Shown: piece by piece, positions 52,044 through 61,140 of the stretch
Layout of the letters: the number at the start of each line of letters is the position of its first letter
Position numbering within the stretch: position 1 is the stretch's first letter
Source of the DNA: Bacteroides sp. OF04-15BH
GTDB taxonomy: Bacteria > Bacteroidota > Bacteroidia > Bacteroidales > Bacteroidaceae
NCBI RefSeq assembly: GCF_003477995.1
Contig: NZ_QUEM01000016.1
Location: 1-64,000, forward strand
DNA length: 64,000 nucleotides
Reading direction: 5' to 3'
Translations under genes and position numbers: made by a program
The notes under the pieces: model-generated
What the model was told of the DNA's origin: nothing
The model's input: the letters and a program-made list of their open reading frames with translations, nothing else
Databases searched by the model: none

Positions 52044-52886
52044 ATGAAAAGAGAAAACTTACATCAGCCTTTTGAAATCACCCTCAGTGAGGTAGATGAT
52101 ACGAACTTGAAAGAACATGATCATACATTTTTTGAATTGGTATATATTCTGACCGGTACGGGAATTCAATGGATAAACAACCATAAGTTTCCGTATCATG
52201 ACGGACATCTATTTCTGATTACTCCCGGTGATATTCACTCATTTGAGATTCATACCAGAACAACTTTTATCTATATCAAGTTCAATGATATTTATATCCA
52301 TTCTGCTGTTTTAGGTGATGATAATATTCAGAGACTGGAGTTTATTCTCCAGCATGCTAACCATCAGCCCGGGTGTATCCTAAGAAACACCACGGATAAA
52401 CTGCTTGTCAAACCCATGATAGAGGCTATCATACGTGAATACCAAAACAAGCATATCTATAGTACCGAGATAATTACGCAATTGATTAATACTATAATTA
52501 TAGTGGTAGCCAGAAATGTGGCCATGTTTCTTCCTGAAAGGCTGAATGACAATTCGACAGATCTGGTACTTAATATCTTGCAATATATACAGTCCAATAT
52601 CTGTTTCCCGGAAAAAATTAAAGCAAAAGAAATATGTCGACATTTTGGTATCTCTCCCAATTATCTTGGAAAATATTTTAAAAAGCAAACCAATGAAACC
52701 ATGCAACAATATATATTGAATTATAAGATGAAGATGGTAGAAAGCCGACTTTTACATAGTGATATGAGGATAAATGAAATAGTAGAAGAACTGGGCTTCA
52801 CTGATGAAAGCCACCTGAACAGATTATTCAAGAAATACAAGGATGTCAGTCCTACAGAATTCCGGAAAATAAATAAACTTTTATAG
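52044..52886 (+). CDS. AraC-family transcriptional regulator
   Basis: 280 residues. The N-terminal cupin part (LKEHDHTFFELVYILTGTGIQWINN) resembles sugar-sensing AraC regulators. The C-terminal ~100 residues hold two HTHs: KAKEICRHFGISPNYLGKYFKKQTNETMQQYI and INEIVEELGFTDESHLNRLFKKYKDVSPTEFRK. It probably controls the divergent acetyltransferase operon. Confidence 0.92.
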   Translation: MKRENLHQPFEITLSEVDDTNLKEHDHTFFELVYILTGTGIQWINNHKFPYHDGHLFLITPGDIHSFEIHTRTTFIYIKFNDIYIHSAVLGDDNIQRLEFILQHANHQPGCILRNTTDKLLVKPMIEAIIREYQNKHIYSTEIITQLINTIIIVVARNVAMFLPERLNDNSTDLVLNILQYIQSNICFPEKIKAKEICRHFGISPNYLGKYFKKQTNETMQQYILNYKMKMVESRLLHSDMRINEIVEELGFTDESHLNRLFKKYKDVSPTEFRKINKLL

Positions 52887-53529
52887 AATGATGGCTGGCG
52901 GATTCTGATTTTGGAAGATTGTTTTGCCGGGTATAGGTCCACACGGCGTTGACTTTGTACTTTTCCACAATCTGTTCAGCGGTATAATACTCGGTAACGT
53001 CAAATTCATCTTTTGGTCTGAGAAATTCATAAGGTTTTGTTTTCAGCATAAGTTCGATGTCGATTCTTCTGATGAGCGACATTCTTGAACTCAGCCTTGA
53101 TGTACGAATATAGCTGGATTTTTGGCAAATAAAAAAGCCGCTGAAAATCAGCGACTTCATTATAGTTGGTTCTAATTCGTTGCAGTTGATTACAATATCC
53201 TACTTGCCAATTTGTGAAAATGGAATTTCATAAATCCGCATGTAAGTATAAATACTTTTTCGGCTTACCCCCAGATAAATGGCGAGTTGTTTCAGGCTGA
53301 TAAATTCTCTCGCCTGTATAACTTCCAGTTCATCTACAGCCAGACGGATTCTTTTCTTCTTTTCCTCTTTCACTTCTTTTGTGACTGCATTATAGCGGTC
53401 ACTTCTAATTAACTCCTTGTAATACTTGTCGTTACAAGCCTTACAACAGAAACGTGTCTTGCAGGTCTTTGCTATGAAAGTCTTCCCGCAAAATTCACAG
53501 ATTCTTTCAATTCTTACCTTGTTACCCAT
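52852..53529 (-). pseudogene. Broken excisionase-like HTH gene
   Basis: Two fragments on the - strand belong together. The upstream piece (53529-53200) has RICEFCGKTFIAKTCKTRFCC, a C4 zinc-ribbon-like motif, then ISLKQLAIYLGVSRKSIYTYMR, an HTH. The frame then stops. A second frame (53160-52852) has LIRRIDIELMLKTKPYEF and EYYTAEQIVEKYKV, which are the continuation seen in the ~280-residue HTH proteins next to integrases in Bacteroides mobile elements. The two frames do not join, so the gene is interrupted by a frameshift or loss. It supports a former integrative element here. Confidence 0.65.
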
Positions 53530-53560
53530 ATTTTACTCTCCAAAACTCGCTGCGAAATAG

Positions 53561-53590
53561 TGTGTAAAGGTGTGTAATGATGTGTAAATA
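53561..53590. repeat. Three phased 10-bp TGTGTAA repeats
   Basis: TGTGTAAAGG, TGTGTAATGA and TGTGTAAATA follow each other exactly (53561, 53571, 53581), one helical turn apart. They are flanked by TGCGAA (53551) and TTCGCA (53601), an inverted pair. They lie upstream of the broken HTH gene and may be its binding sites. Confidence 0.75.
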
Positions 53591-53683
53591 CCTTTTGTAC
53601 TTCGCACACGTTGTTAGTGAAAAATTACTCTAATGAGTCAACAGGTACTTTCGGGGTACAAAAATATGCAAAACCGTGAAAAT

Positions 53684-53716
53684 AAACAATGTTAGCGTAG
53701 ATTGCTAACATTGTTT
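53684..53716. terminator. Likely mnmE terminator
   Basis: A perfect 13-bp stem AAACAATGTTAGC/GCTAACATTGTTT (53684-53696, 53704-53716) with a 7-nt loop lies beyond the mnmE stop, and ATTTTCA follows on the - strand. Confidence 0.75.
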
Positions 53717-53781
53717 AATATATTGATTATTAGACTTTTATTTGTTATTGTTTGCTGGCGTTTTTCATCGTTTTTCAGTCC

Positions 53782-55173
53782 TTATTTCCCGATGCAGAAA
53801 TTCTTAAAGATATTACCCAACACCTCATCCGTAGTAATCTCTCCACCAACGATTTCTGCAAGGTGGAACAGACATTCGCGCAAATCCTGAGAAATGAAAT
53901 CACCGGACAAGCCCTGATCCATACCCTGCAACACGCGTTCAATAGATTCCAAAGCCTGCGTCAGAGCCTCGTAATGACGAAGATTGGTCACCACCACATC
54001 CCCCTCTCCCACTTCGGGCAACTGAGCTGTAGCGATCAACAGATTCTGAAGCTGCTCCAATCCCAGCTTCTCGCGGGCGGAAATGGAAATGACGTCCACT
54101 CCTTCTGGTAATTCCGGCAAATGTGCAGGTGAAGCCCCTGCCAAGAGATCAGCCTTATTCAGGACCACCACCAGTTTCTTATCGGCACACAAAGGCAGAA
54201 TCTGAGGAGATAAAGTACGGATCTGTTCCGCAGCGCACTGACTGTCCACCAGCCAAAGCACGATTTGTGCCTGTTCCATTTTCTGAAAACTGCGTTCAAT
54301 ACCCAGACTCTCGATTGTGTCCGTAGTCTCACGGATACCGGCCGTATCAATAAAGCGGAAAGTAATGCCACCCAAATTGACCGTATCCTCAATCACATCA
54401 CGTGTGGTACCGTGAATATCACTTACAATGGCCCGGTCTTCATGCAACAAGGCATTAAGCAAGGTGGATTTGCCGGCATTGGTCTCTCCCACAATAGCCA
54501 CCGGGAAACCGTTCTTGATGGCATTGCCCAAACGGAAGGATTGGGCCAGATGACGGATTACCTGCTCAATTTTCTCGGCCAGAGTACGCAATTCCGAACG
54601 GTCGGCAAACTCCAGTTCTTCATGATCACTGAAATCCAACTCCAGCTCCATCAACGAAGTGAGGTGCAACAGCTGGTCACGAAGTTGGGAAAGTTCACGA
54701 CTGAATCCGCCGCGCATCTGGCTCATCGCCAAACGATGAGTTGCCGCCGAACTGGAAGCAATCAGATCGGCCACTGCCTCAGCCTGGCTCAAATCCATCT
54801 TGCCATTCAGGAAGGCACGTTGTGTAAACTCACCGGGCTCGGCAGTGCGACATCCATGCTGCAACAACAGCTGCATTACCGTCTGAAGAATATAGGCAGA
54901 ACCGTGACAGGAAATCTCCACACTGTTTTCACCGGTATAAGAATGCGGTGCATGAAACACACTGACCAGCACCTCGTCTACCACTTCTTCTTTCTCTCCG
55001 ATAATCTGTCCGAAAGACAAGGTATAGGGTTTTGCAGCAGATAAACTCTTACCCCCTACTCCTTTATAAATAGAATCTGTTATCCTGATAGCATCCGGTC
55101 CGGATACTCGTATCATACCAATTGCTCCTCCCGGAGCTGTGGCAATAGCACAAATAGTTTCTGAGAAATTCAT
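53782..55173 (-). CDS. mnmE: tRNA uridine-5-carboxymethylaminomethyl modification GTPase MnmE
   Basis: A 463-residue protein. The N-terminal folate-binding domain opens NFSETICAIATAPGGAIGMIRVSGP. The G domain inserted in the helical domain has GETNAGKSTL (P-loop), DIHGTTRDV (switch), DTAGI and LNKAD. The C-terminus is NFCIGK, the conserved C-x-G-K of MnmE. With MnmG it modifies U34 of tRNA. I start it at 55173, which gives the canonical N-terminus. Confidence 0.97.
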   Translation of the reverse strand: MNFSETICAIATAPGGAIGMIRVSGPDAIRITDSIYKGVGGKSLSAAKPYTLSFGQIIGEKEEVVDEVLVSVFHAPHSYTGENSVEISCHGSAYILQTVMQLLLQHGCRTAEPGEFTQRAFLNGKMDLSQAEAVADLIASSSAATHRLAMSQMRGGFSRELSQLRDQLLHLTSLMELELDFSDHEELEFADRSELRTLAEKIEQVIRHLAQSFRLGNAIKNGFPVAIVGETNAGKSTLLNALLHEDRAIVSDIHGTTRDVIEDTVNLGGITFRFIDTAGIRETTDTIESLGIERSFQKMEQAQIVLWLVDSQCAAEQIRTLSPQILPLCADKKLVVVLNKADLLAGASPAHLPELPEGVDVISISAREKLGLEQLQNLLIATAQLPEVGEGDVVVTNLRHYEALTQALESIERVLQGMDQGLSGDFISQDLRECLFHLAEIVGGEITTDEVLGNIFKNFCIGK

Positions 55174-55202
55174 ATTGATTTTACTTGTTTGTATAAAATA
55201 GA

Positions 55203-55230
55203 TATGCCCGACTATCAACAGCCGGGCATA
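55203..55230 (-). terminator. Terminator of the nucleoside phosphorylase gene
   Basis: A stem TATGCCCG/CGGGCATA (55203-55210, 55223-55230), extended by wobble pairs on the - strand, is followed by TCTATTTTA. It lies 14 bp after the - strand stop at 55245. Confidence 0.75.
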
Positions 55231-55244
55231 CTTTTGTTTCATTT

Positions 55245-56117
55245 TTAAATCCGATCCAATACGGTCTGTATCAGCGAATCAATCGTCTGCTTATAAGCCG
55301 CATTGGCTTTGCCCGTACGTCGGTTGGCAATAACCATGCAACAGGTCGTTGCCTTATGGCCCAGCAAACGGGCCAGACCCGCCAGCGCCGAGCTTTCCAT
55401 TTCAAAATTGTTCACACGTAGCCCTTTAAACTCAAAGTTCTCCACCTTTTCATTCTGGTGCGGATCCTGCAACGGAATGCGCAATTCACGGCCCTGTGGC
55501 CCGAAGAAGCCTCCGCAGGCGATGGTGATACCACGCACCATGTCGGTACCCGCAATACGGTCGGTCAGTTCGGGATCAGCATCTATCACATAAGGAGCTC
55601 CCTTTTGCGGACACCAGTCCATATATTCCATAAAGGCCTTTTCCAGTTCCAGATCGCACACCTCGTTTCTTCCGGCATAGTAATTCAACAGTCCGTCAAA
55701 ACCGATACTCTTTACACTGGAGACAAAGGTACCTTCGGGAGTATTCAGTTGCAATCCGCCGCACGTTCCGATACGAACCAACTCCAGCGACCGGAGTTCG
55801 TCTTTTTCTTCACGGGTCTGAAAGTCTATGTTCACCAAAGCATCCAGCTCGTTCATCACAATATCGATATTGTCACAACCGATACCCGTAGAAAGCACCG
55901 TGATTCTTTTTCCTTTATAGGAACCGGTTATGGTTCGGAACTCACGGCTCTGAATATCACATTCCTGACTGTCGAAATGCGCAGCCACTGTTGGAACACG
56001 TCCGGGATCACCCACCAGAATGACCTTACCGGCCAACTGCTCCGGTTTCAGGTGCAAGTGGAAGATACTTCCATCCGGATTGATAATCAATTCAGATTCT
56101 GCAAAATACTTTTTCAT
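55245..56117 (-). CDS. Nucleoside phosphorylase (uridine phosphorylase-like)
   Basis: 290 residues of the PNP/UDP phosphorylase family, with GKVILVGDPGRVPTVAAHFDS at the start, a phosphate-binding VLSTGIGCDNIDIVMNEL segment, LVRIGTCGGLQ, and NNFEMESSALAGLARLLG, whose E-M-E-S contacts the ribose. It cleaves nucleosides with phosphate to base and ribose 1-phosphate. Related Bacteroidetes proteins are annotated uridine phosphorylase or phosphorylase. Confidence 0.9.
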   Translation of the reverse strand: MKKYFAESELIINPDGSIFHLHLKPEQLAGKVILVGDPGRVPTVAAHFDSQECDIQSREFRTITGSYKGKRITVLSTGIGCDNIDIVMNELDALVNIDFQTREEKDELRSLELVRIGTCGGLQLNTPEGTFVSSVKSIGFDGLLNYYAGRNEVCDLELEKAFMEYMDWCPQKGAPYVIDADPELTDRIAGTDMVRGITIACGGFFGPQGRELRIPLQDPHQNEKVENFEFKGLRVNNFEMESSALAGLARLLGHKATTCCMVIANRRTGKANAAYKQTIDSLIQTVLDRI

Positions 56118-56159
56118 AGGCCTTCAATTTTAAAATTCCGCTCCGTAATCCCAGCAGGG

Positions 56160-57440
56160 TTACTTGGAGCTTTTCAGATAATTTATCTCTGTATTTCTGA
56201 TTTTGACTTCCTGCTCTTCCAAACCATAGTAAAGCTTTTCATAAGCCTGTTCCATGGTCAGAATCTGCTGCTTGAGCTGCTGTTTTCTGCTTTCATTGCC
56301 CTGTGCGTATGCATTACGCAACTGCAGCAGCGTTTCCTTGCTCTTCGTCAGCTGGGCCTGTCCTTCCTTCCACCACGAAGCCATTTTCTGTGCTTCAGGA
56401 GATCTGAATTCAGCCACCAGTGTATAGGTCAAATCATCATTAATGACAAAATCAAAGTCTTTTGGCTTGACAACATCCTGCTTCTCGTTCATCACCTGTT
56501 CCAGACGCTCACGAGCTTCTGCCATCAGAGCCGCATCTCCCCAGGTGGCCGCAATGCTGCTGATTCTGGCCAGTCCTTTCAGTTCCTCTTCGCTGTAAGC
56601 CTCAGAATCATAGGTCTTGCGCAATGCGTTCGGCACAAAGATATAGATGCAGACTTTTCCCGCAGGCTGGCAGCGGTCTGTCACCAACCAGCCCAGATTA
56701 TTGATTTCATCAATGGCATACAAATAGTCATTGGCCGGAGAGTTAAAAGGCATACCGATATTTTCGGGCTTGAGGAAAGTCTTGTTGTCCGCATCATAAC
56801 GGGTGACAAAGATATCATAGCCTCCCAGACTCTCTTCTCCGCGTGCTCCATAATAAAGAGTCACTCCATCAGAAAGCATAAAGGGATAATCCTGATCCTC
56901 ATCTTCATTCAGCCCCTTTACCTGAGTAGCCTTGCTCCACTGACCTCCCAGCAGATCGCTGGTAAAGATACGTGTCTTACGGGAACCTTGCCCGTCAGCC
57001 TTTTGTGTAGGAACGGAATAATAGATCTTATTCCCCAGTTCCGACAGATAAACACTGCCCACCGAATCACCGGTACCGAAGAATTTGGCATACGAGGTCA
57101 AGGTACCGCTCTCCGGAGTAATTTTTATCGCATCCAGAAAAGTCGCCTTGTCGGTCACGATGCTGTCGATAAAAACCACACGCTCTGTGGCATGCAGCAT
57201 GGCTCTCGCCATATCAATCTTGTCCAACTGCTTTTCGGCTTCTTCCGTAGACTGTTTCTTTCTTTGCAGCATCTTGATGTTGCGTTCCAACTGTGCTTCT
57301 GCATTGTCAAAATCATATTGTTCCAGATAAAAATCAACAGATGAAGAAGATACAGCCGGATTGGACTTGCTCTTCTGAGCCATTCCGTCCGTGCAGAAAG
57401 CCAAACAGGCAGCTAGCGATATGATTTTCAGTTTCATCAT
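56160..57440 (-). CDS. Secreted PD40-type beta-propeller protein with coiled-coil ends
   Basis: 426 residues with a signal peptide (LKIISLAACLAFCTDGMAQ). The N-terminal ~90 residues are helical (YLEQYDFDNAEAQLERNIKMLQRKK). The middle has TolB/PD40-like blades: GSVYLSELGNKIYYSVPTQ, FMLSDGVTLYYGARGEESLGGYDIFVTRYD and DYLYAIDEINNLGWLVTDRC. The end is a coiled coil (KQQLKQQILTMEQAYEKLYYGLEEQEVKI). It resembles propeller proteins of OmpA-type envelope complexes in Bacteroidetes; the exact role is unknown. A -7 box lies at 57463-57470. Confidence 0.8.
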   Translation of the reverse strand: MMKLKIISLAACLAFCTDGMAQKSKSNPAVSSSSVDFYLEQYDFDNAEAQLERNIKMLQRKKQSTEEAEKQLDKIDMARAMLHATERVVFIDSIVTDKATFLDAIKITPESGTLTSYAKFFGTGDSVGSVYLSELGNKIYYSVPTQKADGQGSRKTRIFTSDLLGGQWSKATQVKGLNEDEDQDYPFMLSDGVTLYYGARGEESLGGYDIFVTRYDADNKTFLKPENIGMPFNSPANDYLYAIDEINNLGWLVTDRCQPAGKVCIYIFVPNALRKTYDSEAYSEEELKGLARISSIAATWGDAALMAEARERLEQVMNEKQDVVKPKDFDFVINDDLTYTLVAEFRSPEAQKMASWWKEGQAQLTKSKETLLQLRNAYAQGNESRKQQLKQQILTMEQAYEKLYYGLEEQEVKIRNTEINYLKSSK

Positions 57441-57462
57441 GTCTATTCGTTTTATACTGTTT

Positions 57463-57470
57463 CAAAGATA
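57463..57470 (-). promoter_or_regulatory. -7 box of the PD40 protein gene
   Basis: On the - strand TATCTTTG (57470-57463) fits TAnnTTTG, 22 bp before the ATG at 57440. Confidence 0.6.
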
Positions 57471-57524
57471 GACAAATCTTTCTAATAGAAGAATTATTTA
57501 TCTGTTAAAAAACAATTCAGTGTT

Positions 57525-58259
57525 CTATTCTTCCACCAATTTACCCTCTCGGTCCAAAGCGTTCCACATGGAATGCCGGGCTTCGGGATTCATCTGTTCA
57601 ATTTGGTCGAAGATGTTTCTCATGTCCGAACGGTGGGAATCGCGCTCGTACGGACAAAGTTTCTTTTGTTTCTGATATTCCTGCATCGCAGCCCAGGCCG
57701 CCAGATCGCGCTCCTGCACCATGCAGAACGGACGGATGATGGTCATCGGAAACTTGCGCATGCGCAACCGGGCCGGCATGGTGGAGAACTGTCCCTGAAA
57801 ACTGAAGTTCAGCAAGGTGGTATGCAGAATGTCATCCTGATGATGCCCCAAAGCAATCTTGTTGCATCCCAACTCTTTGGCCGTCTCGAAAAGCATTTTC
57901 CGGCGATTCCAGGAGCACAGAAAGCAGGGGCTCTTCCGTGTGTCGGTCGAAGCATCGAAAGAGGTCTCCCGAATATGAAGTCTCACCCCGTGCTCAGCGG
58001 CAAACTGCTCCAGATAGTGATTGTCACTCTCATAGGCGATATTGGTCATGCGCACATGCAGAGCTTCCAACTGGATTTGCGGACGATAGATCCGCGCCCT
58101 CCGGGCCATGAATTCCAACAGGGCCAGAGAATCCTTGCCTCCGGAAATCCCCAACAGAATATGATCGCCTTCTTCCAGCAATCCATATTCCATGATTCCT
58201 TTGTTGAAATGACGCCAGATGCGGCGTTCCAATAAATCTTTCTCGGTCGGTTTCATCAA
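57525..58259 (-). CDS. ttcA: TtcA-family tRNA thiolation ATPase
   Basis: A 244-residue PP-loop ATPase with LLGISGGKDSLALL (PP-loop) and the CxxC pair in SPCFLCSWNRRKMLF. LGHHQDDILHTTLLNFSFQGQFSTMPARLRM is typical of the TtcA/TilS-like family. It would thiolate cytidine 32 of tRNA, although related members may act elsewhere. The DUF486 gene ends 4 bp upstream of its start, so the two are co-transcribed. Confidence 0.85.
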   Translation of the reverse strand: MMKPTEKDLLERRIWRHFNKGIMEYGLLEEGDHILLGISGGKDSLALLEFMARRARIYRPQIQLEALHVRMTNIAYESDNHYLEQFAAEHGVRLHIRETSFDASTDTRKSPCFLCSWNRRKMLFETAKELGCNKIALGHHQDDILHTTLLNFSFQGQFSTMPARLRMRKFPMTIIRPFCMVQERDLAAWAAMQEYQKQKKLCPYERDSHRSDMRNIFDQIEQMNPEARHSMWNALDREGKLVEE

Positions 58260-58263
58260 CGGG

Positions 58264-58632
58264 TTATTTCATAAAGATAAAATACACGGCCAGAATCAGA
58301 CAACAGAAAGCTGCCAGATGGTTCCAGTGCAGACTCTGTCCCTGAAACATCACATTGGCCATAACGGTGAAGACGATCAGAGAAATCACCTCCTGAATCA
58401 CCTTCAGCTGCATCAGACTGAACGGACCGCCATTACCCACGAAACCAATACGGTTGGCCGGCACCTGACAACAATACTCCGCGAAAGCGATAATCCAGGA
58501 AAAGAGAATCACTCCGATCAGCGGCCAGTTGCTGCTGGTTCCGTTTTCCTGCAACTTCAAATGTCCATACCAGGCCAGAGTCATGAATATATTGCTGCAG
58601 ATCAGCAGCAGAATACTATATAAGCCACTCAT
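58264..58632 (-). CDS. DMT-family (DUF486) small membrane protein
   Basis: A 122-residue protein with four TM helices. It opens SILLLICSNIFMTLAWYGHLK, and the conserved FAEYCCQVPANRIGF and MQLKVIQEVISLIVFTVMANVMF are hallmarks of DUF486. It is related to small multidrug-resistance type transporters; the function is unknown. Confidence 0.9.
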   Translation of the reverse strand: MSGLYSILLLICSNIFMTLAWYGHLKLQENGTSSNWPLIGVILFSWIIAFAEYCCQVPANRIGFVGNGGPFSLMQLKVIQEVISLIVFTVMANVMFQGQSLHWNHLAAFCCLILAVYFIFMK

Positions 58633-58661
58633 AAAAAAGACAAAACGAAATAAGAAATTAA

Positions 58662-58697
58662 AATCTTGCCCGCCGGAAGACTCCGGCAGACAAGATT
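58662..58697 (-). terminator. Terminator after the NfnAB-type gene
   Basis: On the - strand a 16-bp stem (58697-58682 with 58677-58662, with G-T wobbles) is followed by TTAATTTCTTATTTC. It lies between the glutamate synthase-like gene and the DUF486 gene. Confidence 0.8.
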
Positions 58698-58731
58698 CAT
58701 CATATTGATCTATTAAAAAGAATTCAGTAAA

Positions 58732-61092
58732 TTACTGCTGCTGCAGATATTCGTGCATGCTGGCAGCAGCCTTGCGACCGTCGCCCATAGCCAAAATTAC
58801 GGTAGCACCTCCGCGCACAATGTCACCACCGGCAAAGATGGTAGGCAGATTGGTCTGCATGCCCTCGTTCACCACGATGGTGTTCTTGCGGCCCAGTTCC
58901 AGTCCTTCGATAGAAGTCGGAACGATTGGGTTTGGAGATACACCGACAGCCACGATAGACATATCAATATCGATGGTCTCGGTTGCTCCCGGAATCGGTT
59001 CCGGACTGCGGCGACCGCTGGCATCCGGCTCACCCAACTGCATCTTCTGCAATACGACAGCCTTCACGGCTCCGTTCTCATCAGCCAGATACTCAATCGG
59101 GTTATGCAGGGTCAGGAATTCGATACCCTCTTCCTTGGCATGTTTTACCTCCTCGATACGGGCCGGCATCTCTGCCTCAGAACGACGGTACACGATGAAG
59201 ACGCGCTCGGCACCCAGACGCTTGGCTGTACGGCAAGAGTCCATAGCCGTGTTACCGCCACCGACTACCATCACGTTCTTGGCCTTGTTGATCGGGGTAT
59301 CTGTTTCCGGATTGGAAGCGTCCATCAGATTCACACGGGTCAGATACTCGTTGCTGGACATGATGTTGATGCTGTTCTCTCCCGGAATACCCATGAAGTT
59401 CGGCAGACCGGCACCGGAACCTACAAAGATTCCCTTGAAGCCTTCGTTCTCCAGTTCCTTCACACTGATAGTCTTACCTACCAGACAGTCCTTCACGAAG
59501 TGTACACCGATTTTCTCCAGATTGCGGATTTCCACATCTACAATCTTGTTCGGCAAACGGAACTCCGGAATACCATATTTCAATACACCACCGATTTCGT
59601 GCAATGCCTCGAATACGGTAACGTCATAACCGTTCTTGGCCATGTCACCGGCAAAAGACAGACCCGCAGGACCTGAACCGATAACAGCCACCTTGATGCC
59701 ATTGGCAGGAGCACACTCTGGAACAGACATCTTTCCGCTCTCGCGCTCAAAGTCGGCAGCAAAACGCTCCAGATAACCAATAGCCACAGCCGGCTCGTTC
59801 ATCTTCAGGTGGATACACTGGCTCTCGCACTGCTTCTCCTGCGGACAAACACGACCGCATACAGCCGGCAGCGCAGAAGTGCTCTTCAATACACGGGCTG
59901 CATTGAGGAACTCGCCGCGTTCAATATTCTTGATGAATGACGGAATGTTGATGCTCACCGGACATCCCTGCATACAGGTTGGGTTGGCACAGTCCAGACA
60001 ACGCTTAGCCTCAGTGATTGCCTGCTCGCGGGTCAGACCGGTGTTCACCTCCTCGGTACGGGTTGTAGCACGATAAACCGGATCCAACTCGTTCATTACG
60101 ACACGTGGAATGGCAGTACGCTCCTTCGGTTTCATCGCCTTACGGATTTCCTGACGCCATGCCGCATTGCGGTCGGTCAGCTCGCTCAGCGGAGTAGTCG
60201 TATCCATCTCGGCAGCCAGTGCGGCCCACTCCGGATTCAGGTGCTGATCCACCTGATCCATGTGCGCCTGGAAATCCTGCTCCAGATGACACATCTCCTG
60301 AGCCTCTTCCTTCTTGAAGGCACCCATACGCTTCAACATTTCGTTGAAGTCAACCTGGTGTCCGTCAAATTCCGGACCATCCACGCATACGAAGCGGGTC
60401 TTTCCGCCTACAGTGATACGACAGGCACCGCACATACCGGTTCCGTCCACCATGATTGTATTCAAAGAGACATCAGTCGGGATATTGTATTTCTGAGTCA
60501 GCAGGCAGCAGAACTTCATCATGATTGCCGGACCGATGGCAAAACACTTGTCCACCTTCTCGCGCTGGATCACCTGCTCGATTCCTTCTGTTACCAGACC
60601 TTTCTGTCCGTAGCTTCCGTCATCGGTCATGATGATCACCTCGTCTGAGCTCTTGCGTACCTCGTCTTCCAGGATAATCAGATCCTTGCTGCGACCGGCC
60701 AACACAGAGATCACACGGTTACCGGCCTCTTTCAAAGCCTGAATGATCGGCAACATCGGAGCCACACCGACACCACCGCCGGCACAAACTACGGTTCCGA
60801 AATTCTCAATGTGTGTTGCCTTTCCCAGAGGGCCTACCACGTCGGTAATCTCATCGCCTACCTCCAACTGACACAGACGGGTTGAAGACAGTCCCACTTT
60901 CTGTACCACCAGGGTGATGGTACCCTTACGTGTATCAGCACCGGCAATGGTCAGCGGCATACGCTCACCCTTCTCACCGACACGCACGATTACGAAATGG
61001 CCTGCCTTACGAGCCTTGGCAATCAAAGGAGCTTCAATCTCAAATTTAAAGACCTTCTCCGAAAACTGCTCTTTGGAAACAATCTTATTCAT
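58732..61092 (-). CDS. Fused NfnAB-type glutamate synthase-like flavoprotein
   Basis: 786 residues made of two parts. Residues ~1-280 form a dihydroorotate dehydrogenase electron-transfer/sulfide dehydrogenase-like FAD-NAD domain (KFEIEAPLIAKARKAGHFVIV, VVCAGGGVGVAPMLPII) and end with a [2Fe-2S] cysteine cluster (DGTGMCGACRITVGGKTRFVCVDGPEF). Residues ~310-786 form a GltA/GltD-type subunit with the cysteines of EAKRCLDCANPTCMQGCPVSI and VCPQEKQCESQC, then FAD motif VIGSGPAGLSFAGDMA and VVGGGNTAMDSCRTA. The two halves correspond to NfnA and NfnB, which bifurcate electrons between ferredoxin and NADP, here fused in one chain. Confidence 0.92.
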   Translation of the reverse strand: MNKIVSKEQFSEKVFKFEIEAPLIAKARKAGHFVIVRVGEKGERMPLTIAGADTRKGTITLVVQKVGLSSTRLCQLEVGDEITDVVGPLGKATHIENFGTVVCAGGGVGVAPMLPIIQALKEAGNRVISVLAGRSKDLIILEDEVRKSSDEVIIMTDDGSYGQKGLVTEGIEQVIQREKVDKCFAIGPAIMMKFCCLLTQKYNIPTDVSLNTIMVDGTGMCGACRITVGGKTRFVCVDGPEFDGHQVDFNEMLKRMGAFKKEEAQEMCHLEQDFQAHMDQVDQHLNPEWAALAAEMDTTTPLSELTDRNAAWRQEIRKAMKPKERTAIPRVVMNELDPVYRATTRTEEVNTGLTREQAITEAKRCLDCANPTCMQGCPVSINIPSFIKNIERGEFLNAARVLKSTSALPAVCGRVCPQEKQCESQCIHLKMNEPAVAIGYLERFAADFERESGKMSVPECAPANGIKVAVIGSGPAGLSFAGDMAKNGYDVTVFEALHEIGGVLKYGIPEFRLPNKIVDVEIRNLEKIGVHFVKDCLVGKTISVKELENEGFKGIFVGSGAGLPNFMGIPGENSINIMSSNEYLTRVNLMDASNPETDTPINKAKNVMVVGGGNTAMDSCRTAKRLGAERVFIVYRRSEAEMPARIEEVKHAKEEGIEFLTLHNPIEYLADENGAVKAVVLQKMQLGEPDASGRRSPEPIPGATETIDIDMSIVAVGVSPNPIVPTSIEGLELGRKNTIVVNEGMQTNLPTIFAGGDIVRGGATVILAMGDGRKAAASMHEYLQQQ

Positions 61093-61140
61093 TCTTTTCT
61101 GATTTAATATATGTTTTATTTGATGATTAATGCTTACTGT

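Noticed and set aside
53561..53590. Phased repeats as a CRISPR array
   Set aside because: The units are 10 bp long without spacers, so this is not a CRISPR.
55458..57344. 628-residue + strand frame opposite the nucleoside phosphorylase and PD40 genes
   Set aside because: It spans two real - strand genes and their spacer and shows no domain.
58753..59676. Two overlapping + strand frames opposite the glutamate synthase-like gene
   Set aside because: They are antisense shadows of a well conserved flavoprotein.
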